64,000 nt of DNA, taken from the NCBI GenBank assembly GCA_963971305.1, contig OZ020308.1, forward strand, positions 20,643,838 to 20,707,837, given 5' to 3'. Each line of letters starts with the position of its first letter. Position 1 is the stretch's first letter. Below, piece after piece: positions 23,640 through 34,030 of the stretch. This stretch comes from Arcuatula senhousia. Taxonomy: Eukaryota > Mollusca > Bivalvia > Mytilida > Mytilidae. A program made the position numbers and the translations under genes. Below the pieces are notes generated by a model. It did not search any database, was not told where the DNA came from, and saw only the letters and a list, made by a program, of their open reading frames with translations.

Positions 23640-23840
23640 GTGATTTTCTCGAGGGAAAATTTCTTTTCGTTTGTTTTTGATAGTCATATAATAAAACATT
23701 CATTGACTTTGATTTCAGTGAATACCAGTTTTATCAACCCTAAAAATAATATCCACCTCGCCGTTGGCTCGGTGAATATAATTTTCTTATGGTTGATAAA
23801 ACCTGGTATTCACCTCTATCAAAGTCAATAAATGTATATT
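23640..23840. mobile_element. Foldback element with CCGTTGGCTCGG core, copy 1
   Basis: The left arm (23697-23739, CATTGACTTTGATTTCAGTG onward) is the inverse of the right arm (23790-23834, ending TCAAAGTCAATAAATG). The arms flank CCACCTCGCCGTTGGCTCGG. The duplicate at 48819-48946 has lost part of its right arm. It looks like a foldback MITE with no coding capacity. Confidence 0.7.
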
Positions 23841-23999
23841 ATCGACCTAACAAAAAGGCTATAATTGTTTACTATAAAGAACTATGATACATTATCATAA
23901 TATGTTATGTTTTATAATAAAATGTTACTTTATATAATCAAAATATAATATAATACAATATTAAATATATCATATCATATCATATTTTATCAAACAAGG

Positions 24000-24065
24000 A
24001 CAGGACGAAAAAAAACGGAAACCATGTAAACACGGAAACACAAAAACTACTGAAGATCAATAAAC
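24000..24065 (-). pseudogene. RT-family 3'UTR remnant
   Basis: CAAGGACAGGACGAAAAAAAACGG onward matches the complement of the family tail seen at 11430-11500 and 49110-49190. Copy 2 of the duplication has a plus-strand fragment inserted or retained immediately after it. Confidence 0.5.
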
Positions 24066-24436
24066 AATACCAAGTTTGACACCTGCTTTTATTCCTCGGA
24101 TTAAGCGTTAACCTGTACATCATTAAACCTTATTTATCGATGTTTGAACGTGATACAAACTTGTATTCATTATGCAAGTTATTTTGTTAAACACTTTTCA
24201 GTTGAATGTGTTTTATTTCTGTTATTTGTCGAAAATTGTGTGTTTTCATTTTAATTTATCACTTTTATGAATAAAAAGAAGCATAAAATTGATTTGAAGG
24301 GAGGCCTTGAAAAAATGCATCTCTCTTTTTTATATTGCAAGCATTAAAGATTCTTCATGTTTGTTTTTTAGAAAATTTAGTAAAATCGGAGAAAAACAAA
24401 CGATATTATTTGTGCACAACAATAAATTGGGCACAG

Positions 24437-24650
24437 AATAGAAGATAATGAGATGTGGAATAAGTGTACGCGACACAACCTACAATATAAACAAACATTT
24501 AAAACAATCCACAATGGAAAACAGCCCAAAAAAGTGAAAGTATGTACTGCTGGCTGTTTTCCATCGTGATTGTTATTTGAATTGCCCCTTCTTTATGTTG
24601 GTTGTGTCGTGTACACTTATTCAACATTTCTTTATCGTCTACATAGCTAA
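24437..24650. mobile_element. Foldback MITE of the GTGTACGCGACAC family, copy 1
   Basis: The left arm GGAATAAGTGTACGCGACAC and the right arm (inverted: GAATAAGTGTACACGACAC) face each other across about 210 bp. Inner inverted segments around GGAAAACAGCC are also present. The whole unit would fold into one long hairpin. The matching copy in the duplicated block is at about 50000-50210. Confidence 0.75.
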
Positions 24651-25780
24651 GATATTTTGTAAATGTAGAGACGACAGAAATACACGATCTAATCTTAGTA
24701 TCATGAGATTTTTTTCTAATATATTAGGAATAATATTACACAAAAAACTGTTATGTAATATAAAAACATAGCGTTCATAGCTTCTGTCTATAAATACAAA
24801 GGAATCAAAGAAGTGGGGGATTATATTCCTTGATAAATAAATGTTCACAATGGTCTATTTTCAAGAATTTTAGGATATTCAAAGATGACTGCCTTAGGTA
24901 TTCATTCAAAGGTTGTGTACTTCATTTGTCAAAATTAATTGGTCAATGACTTAAGAGTTAAGCCTATGCAAGCCTGTCAACAGGTTATCCCATTTTGATA
25001 GTTCTGGAATTTAAGATATTCTCAGAACGGGTTTAAACGAACACAACAAATTCTTTTTATATATGCTTCTTAATCACGTAGTAAAAAAAATATTTTAACA
25101 TTGCAAAAGAGTATGATTTTTTGTTCGAATTGCATTCACCCACGGCTGTGAATTAATACATGTACCTTTATTACAACCTGTATACGTTTTAGGAGTAGAA
25201 ACACAAAACGCAACATTGTTGTTAAGACATAAAAGTAAAATAAATATGACATACAAGAAGACATGCAATATGAATGTATCGGGTTCTTTTAACAAATCAA
25301 CAAAACGGCTACAAATTAAAAGCCTCATTTGAAGAAAAAAAAGATTACTCACAAGTTAACTTGTAACAACTTATTAAGTGCACATCTATTTGAGTTATTT
25401 CGCTCTTTATATCCATTGACTTATTCAACAATAAATTTACTTACCTAAGGAGTAAAGGTAACGACTATGTTCTTACAACGTGTGATAACTAAGGCTTTTG
25501 CTTTCAAAACGTATATTTTACTCAGAATGAAGCGGTTTTATAAAGAAAAAATCCATCAAATGCTTAATCAATGTTTAATTATAAAGGTGTTAAAAAGAAT
25601 TTTTACACTTTTCTCAATTTCCCATTCTAGCGATTGATACGTATATCATGTATATTATATTTCATCACGAATACATTTATTTAGAAGTAAGGATTGGTAG
25701 GCCGAAAAAGGAGAACACGACAAAAATAATGTATTAACTTATATTTCAGAATTAATGTTGTCTGAGGATTAACAAAAACA

Positions 25781-25800
25781 GTTTTGTGGTACATAAGAGT
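25781..25800. other. Empty target site of the Ngaro-like insertion
   Basis: GTTTTGTGGTACATAAGAGT is uninterrupted here. In the duplicated block the same sequence is split after GTGGT by the 8-kb element (51335 and 59326). The GT at 25789-25790 is the inferred crossover dinucleotide. Confidence 0.85.
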
Positions 25801-26200
25801 ACATATTGGGACTAATGTCTACGCGACACAACTTACAATATAAACGACAATTTAAAACAATCCACAATGGAAAACAGCCAACATCTTTCAATATGGCCAG
25901 TGGTCGCTGCTCGCTATTTTTGCAATTGCCCCTGGATTAGAAATAAACTACATATGATTCAAACCCAATCCTAAAGTGCAAATGAAAGACCCTCTTCACG
26001 ACAAAAAAAATAAAACAAAAACTCGACGAATACAAACATTAGCTTTGATAAAGATTCCTGGATTACGACAGGGCGGGTTAAAACTAGTTTTTTAGGACCA
26101 ACCTTCCACCTATTGATAATTAAAAAGAAAGAAACTAACACACAGTAAAAATCAAATTCAATTGTTTTTCCCTTTCGCTCTTTCCACACAGTGAATTACA
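25801..26200. repeat. GTCTACGCGACACAAC-family repeat
   Basis: It contains GTCTACGCGACACAACTTAC, CACAATGGAAAACAGCCAAC, GGTCGCTGCTCGC and CAATTGCCCC. It is collinear with 59340-59720 and related to 19912 and 30503. Confidence 0.65.
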
Positions 26201-26320
26201 TACCAATGTTTAAATGCTTGAATTGCGTGTGTCTGATTGACCTATTTTTGCATCAGCATTATTTTTTCCCGTGGTAATTAACTTTATTCAACTGATAAAA
26301 ATTTCGCGGTCTCAAAAATT

Positions 26321-26974
26321 AGTGTAAACATATTTATTATTAAAAACGAAAGAATATGGAATATGTGCCAAAATGACACGATCCACATATTGAATTGAAA
26401 TGATTTTAATAAATGTACAAAAGCAAAATTTCACTGCGTGTGAAGCGCTTTTCTGGATTAACCTTCAGCAGACACGCGATTACATTTTTCAAATATTGGA
26501 CATGAGACAATGAGACAAATAATACAACAAATTAATATGGGATTCAGAAAGAAGACCTGAAGCCTTATATAAATCCGTCTCCCGGAATACATTTCATTAC
26601 CATTATCATAGCATAATCCGACATGACTCAAAAATCGACTTTAGAATACAAAAAAGAAAAACAAAACATGGTCATGATTTACGAAATTGAGTGCAAATGT
26701 GCAGCGTGCAGTGAAATACGGGGGTACGTGTGCAAGTGTAGGTGTATGCGAGGTGGTTGAGGTTTTTTTTTTTTTTTTTTTTGTTCACCGTAGTTCGTCG
26801 GTTAAGTATTAAAGCGCTTACTTCTGATAAAAAAAATTGAACGCTAAGAACTAATTGAGTATTCTCGTCATCGGATATACTATCGACTCCAAAAAGTAAT
26901 ACTTCAGCAGATAATCTTACAGGGACTTGAAAATCTAAAATAAGTTGCTGTCTTAATGGTTGGTATAAGGGATA
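26321..26974. other. Copy-1-only spacer with poly(T)
   Basis: Part of the 1.4-kb segment absent from duplication copy 2. It includes a run of about 22 T at 26763-26784. No gene is seen. Confidence 0.45.
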
Positions 26975-27677
26975 TTATAAAATATAATAAGCTCGTGTTT
27001 CTACAACACCACAGCGGCATAAGGGTGATGGAATTAAGTTTTTGTCAAAAAGGTCTTTATTTGGTTCGATACATCCTAAGCGAAGCCTCGCGTGTAAGAT
27101 TTGACCCTTTCCAAAACAGTAAAGAGTTGGTGTTTTATGTAAGTTATTTTTAAGACGCAATTTAAATACATTAATAGAAGAAGCGGAGCGAGTTGCATTT
27201 TGGCAACATGTTCCATGATTACACCGTAGAGGGTAGAAAGTAATTTAAATACTGATAAGTTCGCGTGTATATTGGTCGCAGTGTACCAGAATTCCGAGTT
27301 TGATAATCATGGATTTGATCAAACCTATTTGGGAGTAAATTAAACAAATAGGGCGGTGTCATATTATTTACGATCTTGAACATATGAATAAGTTTATGTT
27401 TTTCCCGTCAATCACTTAATTTTTGCAATCCGGTTTCGGTGTACAAGTTTGAGATCGAAGTTAAACGAGTACCACCGGTTACAATTCTCGCAGCCTCAAT
27501 TTGAATGTTTTCAATTTTATGTATAAGAATAGCAGTCTGTGTATCCCAAATAATATCTGCATACTCTAAGATAGGTCTTATGAATGAATGGTATAGTTTT
27601 TCCAATGTCCGTCTATCTAAAATAAATTTCAGTTTGCGTAATATGTTGAGACGAGTAAAGGCTTTTGTGACTATCAT
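26975..27677 (-). pseudogene. Non-LTR reverse transcriptase C-terminal fragment
   Basis: From 27677 down, the minus strand encodes TKAFTRLNILRKLKFILDRR, then TLEKLYHSFIRPILEYADIIWD, the thumb/post-RT region common in jockey/I-like non-LTR elements. After frame breaks, 27160-26975 encodes LRLGCIEPNKDLFDKNL and SPLCRCGVVETRAYYIL, the usual C-terminal CxC-G-ET-H/Y-L-like signature. Catalytic motifs are absent, so this is a dead 5'-truncated copy. It sits in DNA missing from duplication copy 2. Confidence 0.75.
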
Positions 27678-27739
27678 TTCAAAATGACTACCCTATCCAC
27701 CGTCTTCTGAGATCATGAAACCCAAAAATTCATCAGTTC

Positions 27740-28139
27740 AAACGAACACATCAAATTCTTTTTACATATGCTTTTAATCACATAGTTAAAAAATGTTTTG
27801 ACATTGCAAAACAGAATGATTTTTTTTACGCGGCTGTAAATTAATATATGTACCTTTATTACAACCTGTACACGTTTTAACAGTGGCAACACAAAATGCA
27901 ACATGGTTGTGAAGACATAATAGTATAATAAGTATGACATACTAGAAGAAATTCAATATGAATTTATCCGGTTGTTTTAACAAATCAACAAAAACTGCTA
28001 CAAAGACTCGAGCAATCAATTAAAAGCCCTATTTGAAAAAAAAGATTTCTCATACGTAAACTTGTAACAACTAATTAAATTCACATCAATTTGGGAAATT
28101 ATAGTTTTTCATTTCGTTCTATCTATCCATTGCTTGACT
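27740..28139. repeat. Third copy of the duplicated block, first half
   Basis: CAAATTCTTTTTACATATGC through CGTTCTATCTATCCATTG matches 25045-25420 and 50605-50970. It is cut at 28139 by the non-LTR element and resumes at 33665, so the insertion postdates this internal duplication. Confidence 0.8.
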
Positions 28140-28344
28140 CCGCCATGGCCGGTCCCAATCCCAGATGAGAAAGGAGGAGGGTTGGGCTTGGGGTTCGGAC
28201 CCCCAACCCGGAAAAACCAACACCGCTACAGAAACATTGACGATAAATCAACAGACACAAAGGGACCTGGGAGAAGAAGGAACTTCAGGAGAAAGTAACA
28301 TGGCGTGCAGAGATGTACCGAATACCATTCTATCAACCAGGAAG

Positions 28345-28890
28345 ATTTTACAGATTGGTTAGTGGAAATGTCAGAACGATGTACGAGGCAGGGAAAGCTA
28401 TACAGATAGCAGCTGAGGTGCGCAACCTTCTTGGAATTTGTGAGACTAGATGGACTCAATCTGGGTAGCGAAGACTAGTGACAGGTGAAACAATCCTGTA
28501 TTCAGGACACGAGGAAGAGGGAGCACCACACACTCTTGGGCTGGCGCTCATGTTAGGAAAAGAAGCACAAAGGGCACTGATAGGATGGAAACCAAGAGGA
28601 CCAAGATATTTTACAGCATCATTTAAGACTTAAAAAAAAGAACATAAAGATGAATGTTTTTTTGTGTTATGCACCTACAAATGATGGTAATGATGAAGAC
28701 AAAGATGGCTTTTATGACCAGCTAAACAGCATCCTAGTAGAGCAACTCAGTAACAAAGACACAAATATTATCATGAGAGACCTCAATGCGAAGAAATGTA
28801 GTAATAAATGCGTCTATGAGGCAGTTATGGGACTTTTTGGAGTAGGAGACATGAATGAGAATGGAGAGATTTGCCGATGCATGTGCACTT
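28345..28890 (+). pseudogene. APE endonuclease domain of the non-LTR element (N half)
   Basis: It encodes GNVRTMYEAGKAIQIAAEVR, then LLGICETRWTQSG, a TAG near 28467, then RRLVTGETILYSGHEEEGAP. After a frame change it continues with CYAPTNDGNDEDKDGFYDQL and IIMRDLNAK. The ETRW and xDLNAK motifs are those of AP-type endonucleases; the usual Gly before DLN is Arg here. It stops at the TTAA-element insertion at 28889. Confidence 0.8.
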
Positions 28891-29298
28891 AAGGGGGCTT
28901 GTACCTCTATCTTAAAGTAAATAAAAATAGATAAAATTGCATTCGTTTTAAAGAATATAGATAAATGCTCAAAATAAGCAATGAAAAAATGTAGGTCCAT
29001 GTGCTCGTTTTTATGCTATAAGCGTTTGTAATTTCGGCGGGAAATAGGTTCTCTCTAGATTTTTCATTACTTTTACATTGCCGCAAGTTGGCATCTTTAC
29101 ACCTTTTAAAATGTATGACAGAGTTAATAAAATTTTATAAAATTTGGTGAATTGCATATTTGGTGGACATATTTTTGAATAAGAAAAAGAAAATAGGGGG
29201 TTCATGGGCAAAAAATTTCAAGCATAATAGATGGATAAAACCAGAGGATCACGAAAATCTGACAAAAATTCCAAAATATGAGGAGCAAACCTCCTTAA
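28889..29298. mobile_element. TTAA-flanked MITE 1
   Basis: TTAA at 28889-28892 and 29295-29298. The ends read TTAAGGGGGCTTGTACCTC and, inverted, TTAAGGAGGTTTGCTCCTC, a 19-bp imperfect inverted pair. It is non-coding and interrupts the endonuclease frame. It abuts MITE 2 through a shared TTAA. Confidence 0.8.
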
Positions 29299-29832
29299 GG
29301 TAGATGGGGTGTCTAAAAATTTATCCATAGAATTTTCTTAAGTTTTGGCCACAGTCAGCTCTAGAATGGTACTTTAAATTTCGATAAAAAAATAAAAGTT
29401 CACCAGAGGAATTTTTGTAGAAATGACTTAGAAAAATGCATGATTTTGGTACTTTTGATATAGGATCAATAGGGAAAATTCTAATTTTCTTCATCTAAGA
29501 AAATCTACTCCATAGATTTTTCTAAAAAATCATGATTTTTTTTGTTTTTAATATACTAAATAAAAAATAAAGTTCACCAGCAAAATTTTTGGAAAAATTG
29601 AAAAATGTGCTTTTTCCTATTATTTCTATACAAATTATCTCCCCTTAAAAAGTACGGGAAAACATTGAAATTCACAAATAAGGTGAGTTTTATCCAATTT
29701 TTTGTTGTAATTATACATTTTTATGTTTACCTAGCCGAATAGATATTAATTAGAATAGCTATCATTATAAAATCAAAAGTTATGATAGATGTGCAAAAAG
29801 ATGCTCAGTGATAGACACCCCATCTACCTTAA
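29295..29832. mobile_element. TTAA-flanked MITE 2
   Basis: TTAA at 29295-29298 and 29829-29832. The ends form a perfect inverted pair of at least 20 bp beginning TTAAGGTAGATGGGGTGTC. The interior repeats a segment around AAAGTTCACCAG (about 29397 and 29570). Non-coding. The right TTAA leads directly back into the endonuclease frame. Confidence 0.88.
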
Positions 29833-30502
29833 CAACTTTGTCATTGGTGGGAGCATTTTCAAACACAAAAGAAACCATGAAACAGTATGGGTCTCACCTG
29901 ACCACGTGACAGAAAATCAGATCGCCACATCTGTATTAGCAAGAAGTTCCGCCGATCACTATTAGATGTGAGAGTAAAGAGGGGAGCAGGTGTTGCCTCA
30001 GACCACCATCTTGTTACTGCAAAAATCAAGCTCAAACTGAAGAAAAACTTGAATGTAAAGGAAAGAAGGAAGTCAATGTTCAGCGTCAATTTCTTGAGGG
30101 ACGAAACAACACACAGGGATTTTAGAATTACATTAGCCAACAAATTCCAAATCCTACAAGGATTACTTGATGATGAAAATGACACAAGCATTGAGCATTA
30201 TTTGAAAGTTTACAAAGAAACTGTAGTGGAAACATGTGAAGATATATTGGGGAGAAGAAAACACGAGCAGAAAGATTGAATGCCAGCTGATACCTACAGG
30301 AAGATCGAGATCAGGAAAACAAAAAAAAGAGGCAATCAACAACAGCCGCACCAGAACATCCAAGACTAAAGCACAGCATGAATATAGTGAAGCCAATAAA
30401 GAGGTAAAGAAAAGTGTAAGAAAAGACAAGAAGGAAAATCTAGAAGGACTGGCAGCACAAGCAGAGACTGCAGCGGCAAGCAGGAATATGAAAGAGCTTT
30501 AT
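29833..30502 (+). pseudogene. APE endonuclease (C half) and linker
   Basis: It resumes with NFVIGGSIFKHKRNHETVW and VSPDHVTENQI, then after a frameshift VKRGAGVASDHHLVTAKIKL. The SDH box is the catalytic end of AP endonucleases. A charged linker follows (EAINNSRTRTSKTKAQHEYS, EANKEVKKSVRKDKKENLEG). It breaks at about 30502 where a GTGTACTCGACAC-type repeat has inserted. Confidence 0.75.
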
Positions 30503-30944
30503 AGACGATAAAGAGATTTGGAATGATTGTACTCGACACAACCAACATTAAATTATCGGCAATTTAAAAAAGCACAATGGAAAACAGTCAGCAGCCTTCA
30601 ACATGACCACAGGTCACTGCTCGCTGTCTTGCATTGGCCCAAGACTAAAAATACAATACATAAGATTCAAACAAATCCCTAGATTATCAATGAAAGACCC
30701 ATTTCTGGACATAAAACAAAAAACAGATAGTAGACAAGGACAAACAAAAGCTTTGACAAGGATTCCTGGATTAGGACAGGCACATATAAAATGTGGCGGG
30801 GTTAAACTAGTTTTTGGGCCCCACCTTCCCCCTATTGTTTATCTTGTACAAAGCACAAAAAACAACACACTTTAAAAATTAAATCGATAAAAGTTCAATT
30901 CACCAGGAGAGAACCTGAGACAAAAGTACTATACGAGTAGGTAG
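30503..30944. repeat. GTACTCGACACAACC-family repeat nested in the non-LTR element
   Basis: It starts AGACGATAAAGAG and contains GTACTCGACACAACCAAC, GGAAAACAGTCAGCAGCC and CAGGTCACTGCTCGC. It ends near GAGTAGGTAGT, after which the retroelement frame continues (TTKKLAGRSKPMERPVK). Its target duplication is not clear beyond TAT. Confidence 0.65.
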
Positions 30945-31236
30945 TTATGACACCACCAAGAAACTAGCAGGAAGGAGCAAACCAATGGAAAGACCAGTTA
31001 AGGAAAAAGATGGTAATTTGCTTTCAGAAACAAGTAAACAATTAAACAGATGGGCAGAGCACTTTGAAGAGTTGCTCAATAGACCAACACCTGATAACAC
31101 ACCAAATATATTGCCTACATATACAGACCTACCAATCAACTGCAAACCACCTAGCAGGGCAAAGATTCAGATAGCATTAAAGCAGCGTAAGAATGGCAAT
31201 CCCAGGACCGGATAAGATTCCAGCAGAAGCACTAAT

Positions 31237-31637
31237 CAAAGCGCTAACGCGTTAAAAGGCAGAGCTAAATCTAAGCACTAAAATAAAGAATGATCTATGT
31301 TACATATCTTTCTTGCACATTTGTTAAGAAATCTGTAATTAGGCTCCGCCCACTTGATCAAAGGTAAAAGGTAAACAATGCTTAAGTAAACATTAACGTG
31401 TTTTGATATACGATATGTAGTGCACATTTATAATGCATTTATGTTGGGGTATAAAGATGTACCTCTTATTTTAGACAATCTATATACAATTTAAAATACA
31501 TTGAAACAATGAAAATACACGATTAATGTTGAATAGATCTTGCGGTAGGAATATTGGCTGACCGATTTACCCTGTCTAGACGGAAAAAAAACGCAAAAAT
31601 CAGATAGCTATATGACTCTATAAGGCTCTGCCTAAAA
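31237..31637 (-). repeat. Dispersed 0.45-kb repeat, copy 2 (nested)
   Basis: It is the reverse complement of 10562-11021 and splits the RT region between ALIKA and LKTDLNTMVEF. It begins with GCGCTAACGCGTTAAAAGGC and carries AGTGGGCGGAGCC in inverse orientation. Confidence 0.7.
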
Positions 31638-32363
31638 CGGACCTTAATACAATGGTTGAATTTTGTATAGCATGTTTGCCAAGATCTGGATTGAAGAAGA
31701 AATACCAACATAATGGAAAGTAGGACATCTTAGTAAGCTGGCAAAGAAAGGAGACCTTGGACTACGCTCAAATTAAAGAGGGATAACGCTACTGTATGTT
31801 CCAGAAAAAATGTTCAACAGAGTGATTTTGGCCAGTTGACGAGAAACTGCGAGACCAGATAGCGACACTTCGCATCATTATAGAGCAGTCCATGGAATGG
31901 AACTCTCCACTATACATAACTTTTTTTGTAGCCTACGAGAAGGCTTTTGACAGTCTGGACAGGGAGATGTTATGAAAACTGCTAAGACATTACGGAGTGC
32001 CTCAAAAGTTTGTAAACCTGATAAGAAACTCATATGAAGAAATGTGTCCTGCAGAGAAGTGCATTGAGGACAACTAACAGAGGGCTTAAGAATCAAGACC
32101 GGAGTAAGGCAGGGGTGTTTGCTTTCACCATTTTTGTTTCTGCTTGCAATAGACTGGAACATGAAGACCATAACAAGAGGAAAGAGAAACGGAATACAAT
32201 GGTCACTCTGGAACCAGCTGGATGATTTGGATTTTGCGGATGATTTAGCACTCCTGTCACTCAATCACCAACAAATGCAGGAGAAGTCCTCAGAACTACT
32301 CAGAACCTCAGCTACCATAGGACTCAACATACACAGAGGAAAGACTAAGACCCTGAAATATAG
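31638..32363 (+). pseudogene. Reverse transcriptase core of the non-LTR element
   Basis: A frame-broken RT. Readable parts are IATLRIIIEQSMEWNSPLYI, AYEKAFDSLDREML, LLRHYGVPQKFVNLIRNSYE, VRQGCLLSPFLFLLAIDW and DDLDFADDLALLS. The FADD box (near 32236) and the RQG-SP motif are those of non-LTR RTs. At least three stops or frameshifts are present. Confidence 0.8.
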
Positions 32364-32983
32364 GTAATAACAAAATTACCGAACTTGGAGAATCAATCTC
32401 AAATGTCCATAAGACTAGACAAAACAAGGAAGACATACCGGAAAAACTAAAGACCGCAAAGGTCCTGACTTGGTACAGGCATTTCAAAAGAAATGGTGGG
32501 TTGAACCAGGTTTTAAGGCGCGACAAACCTCCCTCTTCCATCGCGGTCTTTGGGTCCGGTAGTTACACAAAACACAAAAGGTTTGTGATAACATATCAGG
32601 GTTGCTAGGGGATATATCTCAGTACATCAACCAGCCCCAAACACTAATCTAAGCAAGAACTAACCTTTTCGTCTAACATGATATTGAATATTTCTACCAG
32701 TGGCTGATAACGAAGGAAGATTTTTATTTAGATCTTGGTCAAATAATGGTAACAGAGAAAGCGGTGTCGGATAAAAAAAATCTGAAAATGTGTACAAGCC
32801 CTGGCATATCGAATTAGTTGTGAAATATAGACACCGTATGCAGGTGACGTAGGTATGTTTCTTTCCAGGTTAGGAAAATTAATAATTTCAAAATTAAAAT
32901 TGTCTCTTTTATCGTAATTATTTATACTGAGATGGCAACCCGGGTCAAATTCGAGATGTAGATCCAAGAATGATGTAAAGCAA
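32364..32983 (-). pseudogene. YIDD-type RT 3' fragment nested in the non-LTR element
   Basis: The minus strand encodes DLHLEFDPGCHLSINNYDK, then RDNFNFEIINFPNL and PAYGVYISQLIRYARAC. The 3'UTR runs leftward to GGTAATAAC. It is close to the 8808-9545 copy. It has separated LKYR from KVNTTNNEPVSL of the host element, with TGAAA at both junctions as a possible short target duplication. Confidence 0.75.
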
Positions 32984-33664
32984 GTTGAAAGTTAATACCA
33001 CCAACAATGAGCCAGTAAGCCTAAATGGAGACCCGCTAGAAGAGGTCGAGTCATTCACATACCTAGGCAGTCTAGTGGACAAACAAGGAGGTACAGATGC
33101 TGATGTCAAGACCAGAATCGGCAAAGCAAGAGGGGCATTCATCCAACTCAGAAACATATGGAATTCACGGGTCATCAGCAGGAACAAAAAGCTTCGACTT
33201 TTCAACTCGAACGTGAAATCAGTCCTCTTGTATGGTGCAAAAACCTAAAGATTTACCAAGGCCACCATCCATAAGATCCAGACATTTGTGTACCAATGTC
33301 TTCGACGAATCCTTTCCATCCGCTGGCCTGAAACCATCAGTAACAAGGAATTATGGAGAAAGACCAATCAGTGTCCAGTTGAAGAAGAAATCCGTAGAAG
33401 AAGGTGGGGATGGCTTGGACATACCCTATGGAAGCCGAGTGGAAACATCACAAGACGGGCGCTAACATGGACACCCCAAGGAAAGAGAAAACGAGGACGA
33501 CCGAGAAACAACTCGAGAAAGGACCTGAAATCATACGTTAAGCTGACCGGAAAGACATGGGGACAACTGGAACAAACAGCAAAGAACAGGCAGCGCTGGA
33601 GAACTATCGTCGATGGCCTATGCACCAGAAGGAGCGAAGGGCCAAAGAAAAAAGAAGTAATTCG
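32984..33664 (+). pseudogene. C-terminal region of the non-LTR polyprotein
   Basis: It encodes KVNTTNNEPVSLNGDPLEEV, then ESFTYLGSLVDKQGGTDADV, KTRIGKARGAFIQL and VLLYGAKT. After a frame change it continues QCLRRILSIRWPETISNKEL, RRRRWGWLGHTLWK and GKRKRGRPRNNSRKDLKSY, ending RRSEGPKKKEVIR. The FTYLGS and WxGHxxR-like region with a basic tail is standard for RTE/CR1-type elements. Confidence 0.8.
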
Positions 33665-34030
33665 TTGACTATTCCAACAATAAATTTACTTACCTAAGGA
33701 GTAAAGTTAACGATGATGTTCTTACAATGTGTGATAACTAAGGTTTTTGCTTGCAAAAAGTATATTATACTCAGGATGAAGCAATTTTATAAAAAAATAA
33801 AATTTCCACCAAATGCTTAATCAATGTTTAATAAGTGTTAGGTGTTAAAAAGAATATTTACACTTTTCTCAATTTCCAATTCTAGCGATTAATACCTATA
33901 TCATATTGCATCACGAACACATTAGTAGTTAGGAATTGTAAGCCGAAAAAGGAGAACACGACAAAAATAGTGTATTAGCTTATATTTCAGAATTGATTTT
34001 GTCTGGGATTAGCTTAAAAAGTTTTGCGGT
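33665..34030. repeat. Third copy of the duplicated block, second half
   Basis: ACAATAAATTTACTTACCTA onward matches 25427-25790 and 50985-51335, ending where GTTTTGCGGTACTAAAA diverges. Confidence 0.8.

Larger units (their letters stand above)
18470..28060. repeat. Segmental duplication, copy 1
   Basis: This block is homologous and collinear, in direct orientation, with about 47220-60144. Matching landmarks are the receptor gene, the AATATTCTTAGCGGGTGGAG spacer (19888/48652), the GTACTAGTGTGTGATTTTC foldback (23630/48750), the GGATTAAGCGTTAACC block and the ATTTACTTACCTAAGGAG block. Copy 1 carries 19985-23627 and 26321-27747, which copy 2 lacks. Copy 2 carries the Ngaro-like element. The DNA between the copies is not obviously related. 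Confidence 0.85.
28140..33664 (+). mobile_element. APE-type non-LTR retrotransposon, RTE-like, with nested insertions
   Basis: The element interrupts a repeated host segment: 27740-28139 and 33665-34020 together equal the continuous 25045-25790. TTGACT at 28134-28139 and 33665-33670 is the probable target duplication. In order it holds a GC-richer 5' leader, an apurinic-type endonuclease, a linker, a reverse transcriptase with FADD box and a basic C-terminal region. Five later insertions lie at 28889-29298, 29295-29832, about 30503-30944, about 31237-31637 and about 32364-32983. Stops and frameshifts are frequent. The clade assignment is an inference. Confidence 0.8.

Noticed and set aside
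32945..33625. Minus-strand frames across the non-LTR C-terminus
   Set aside because: Shadows of the plus-strand polyprotein remnant.
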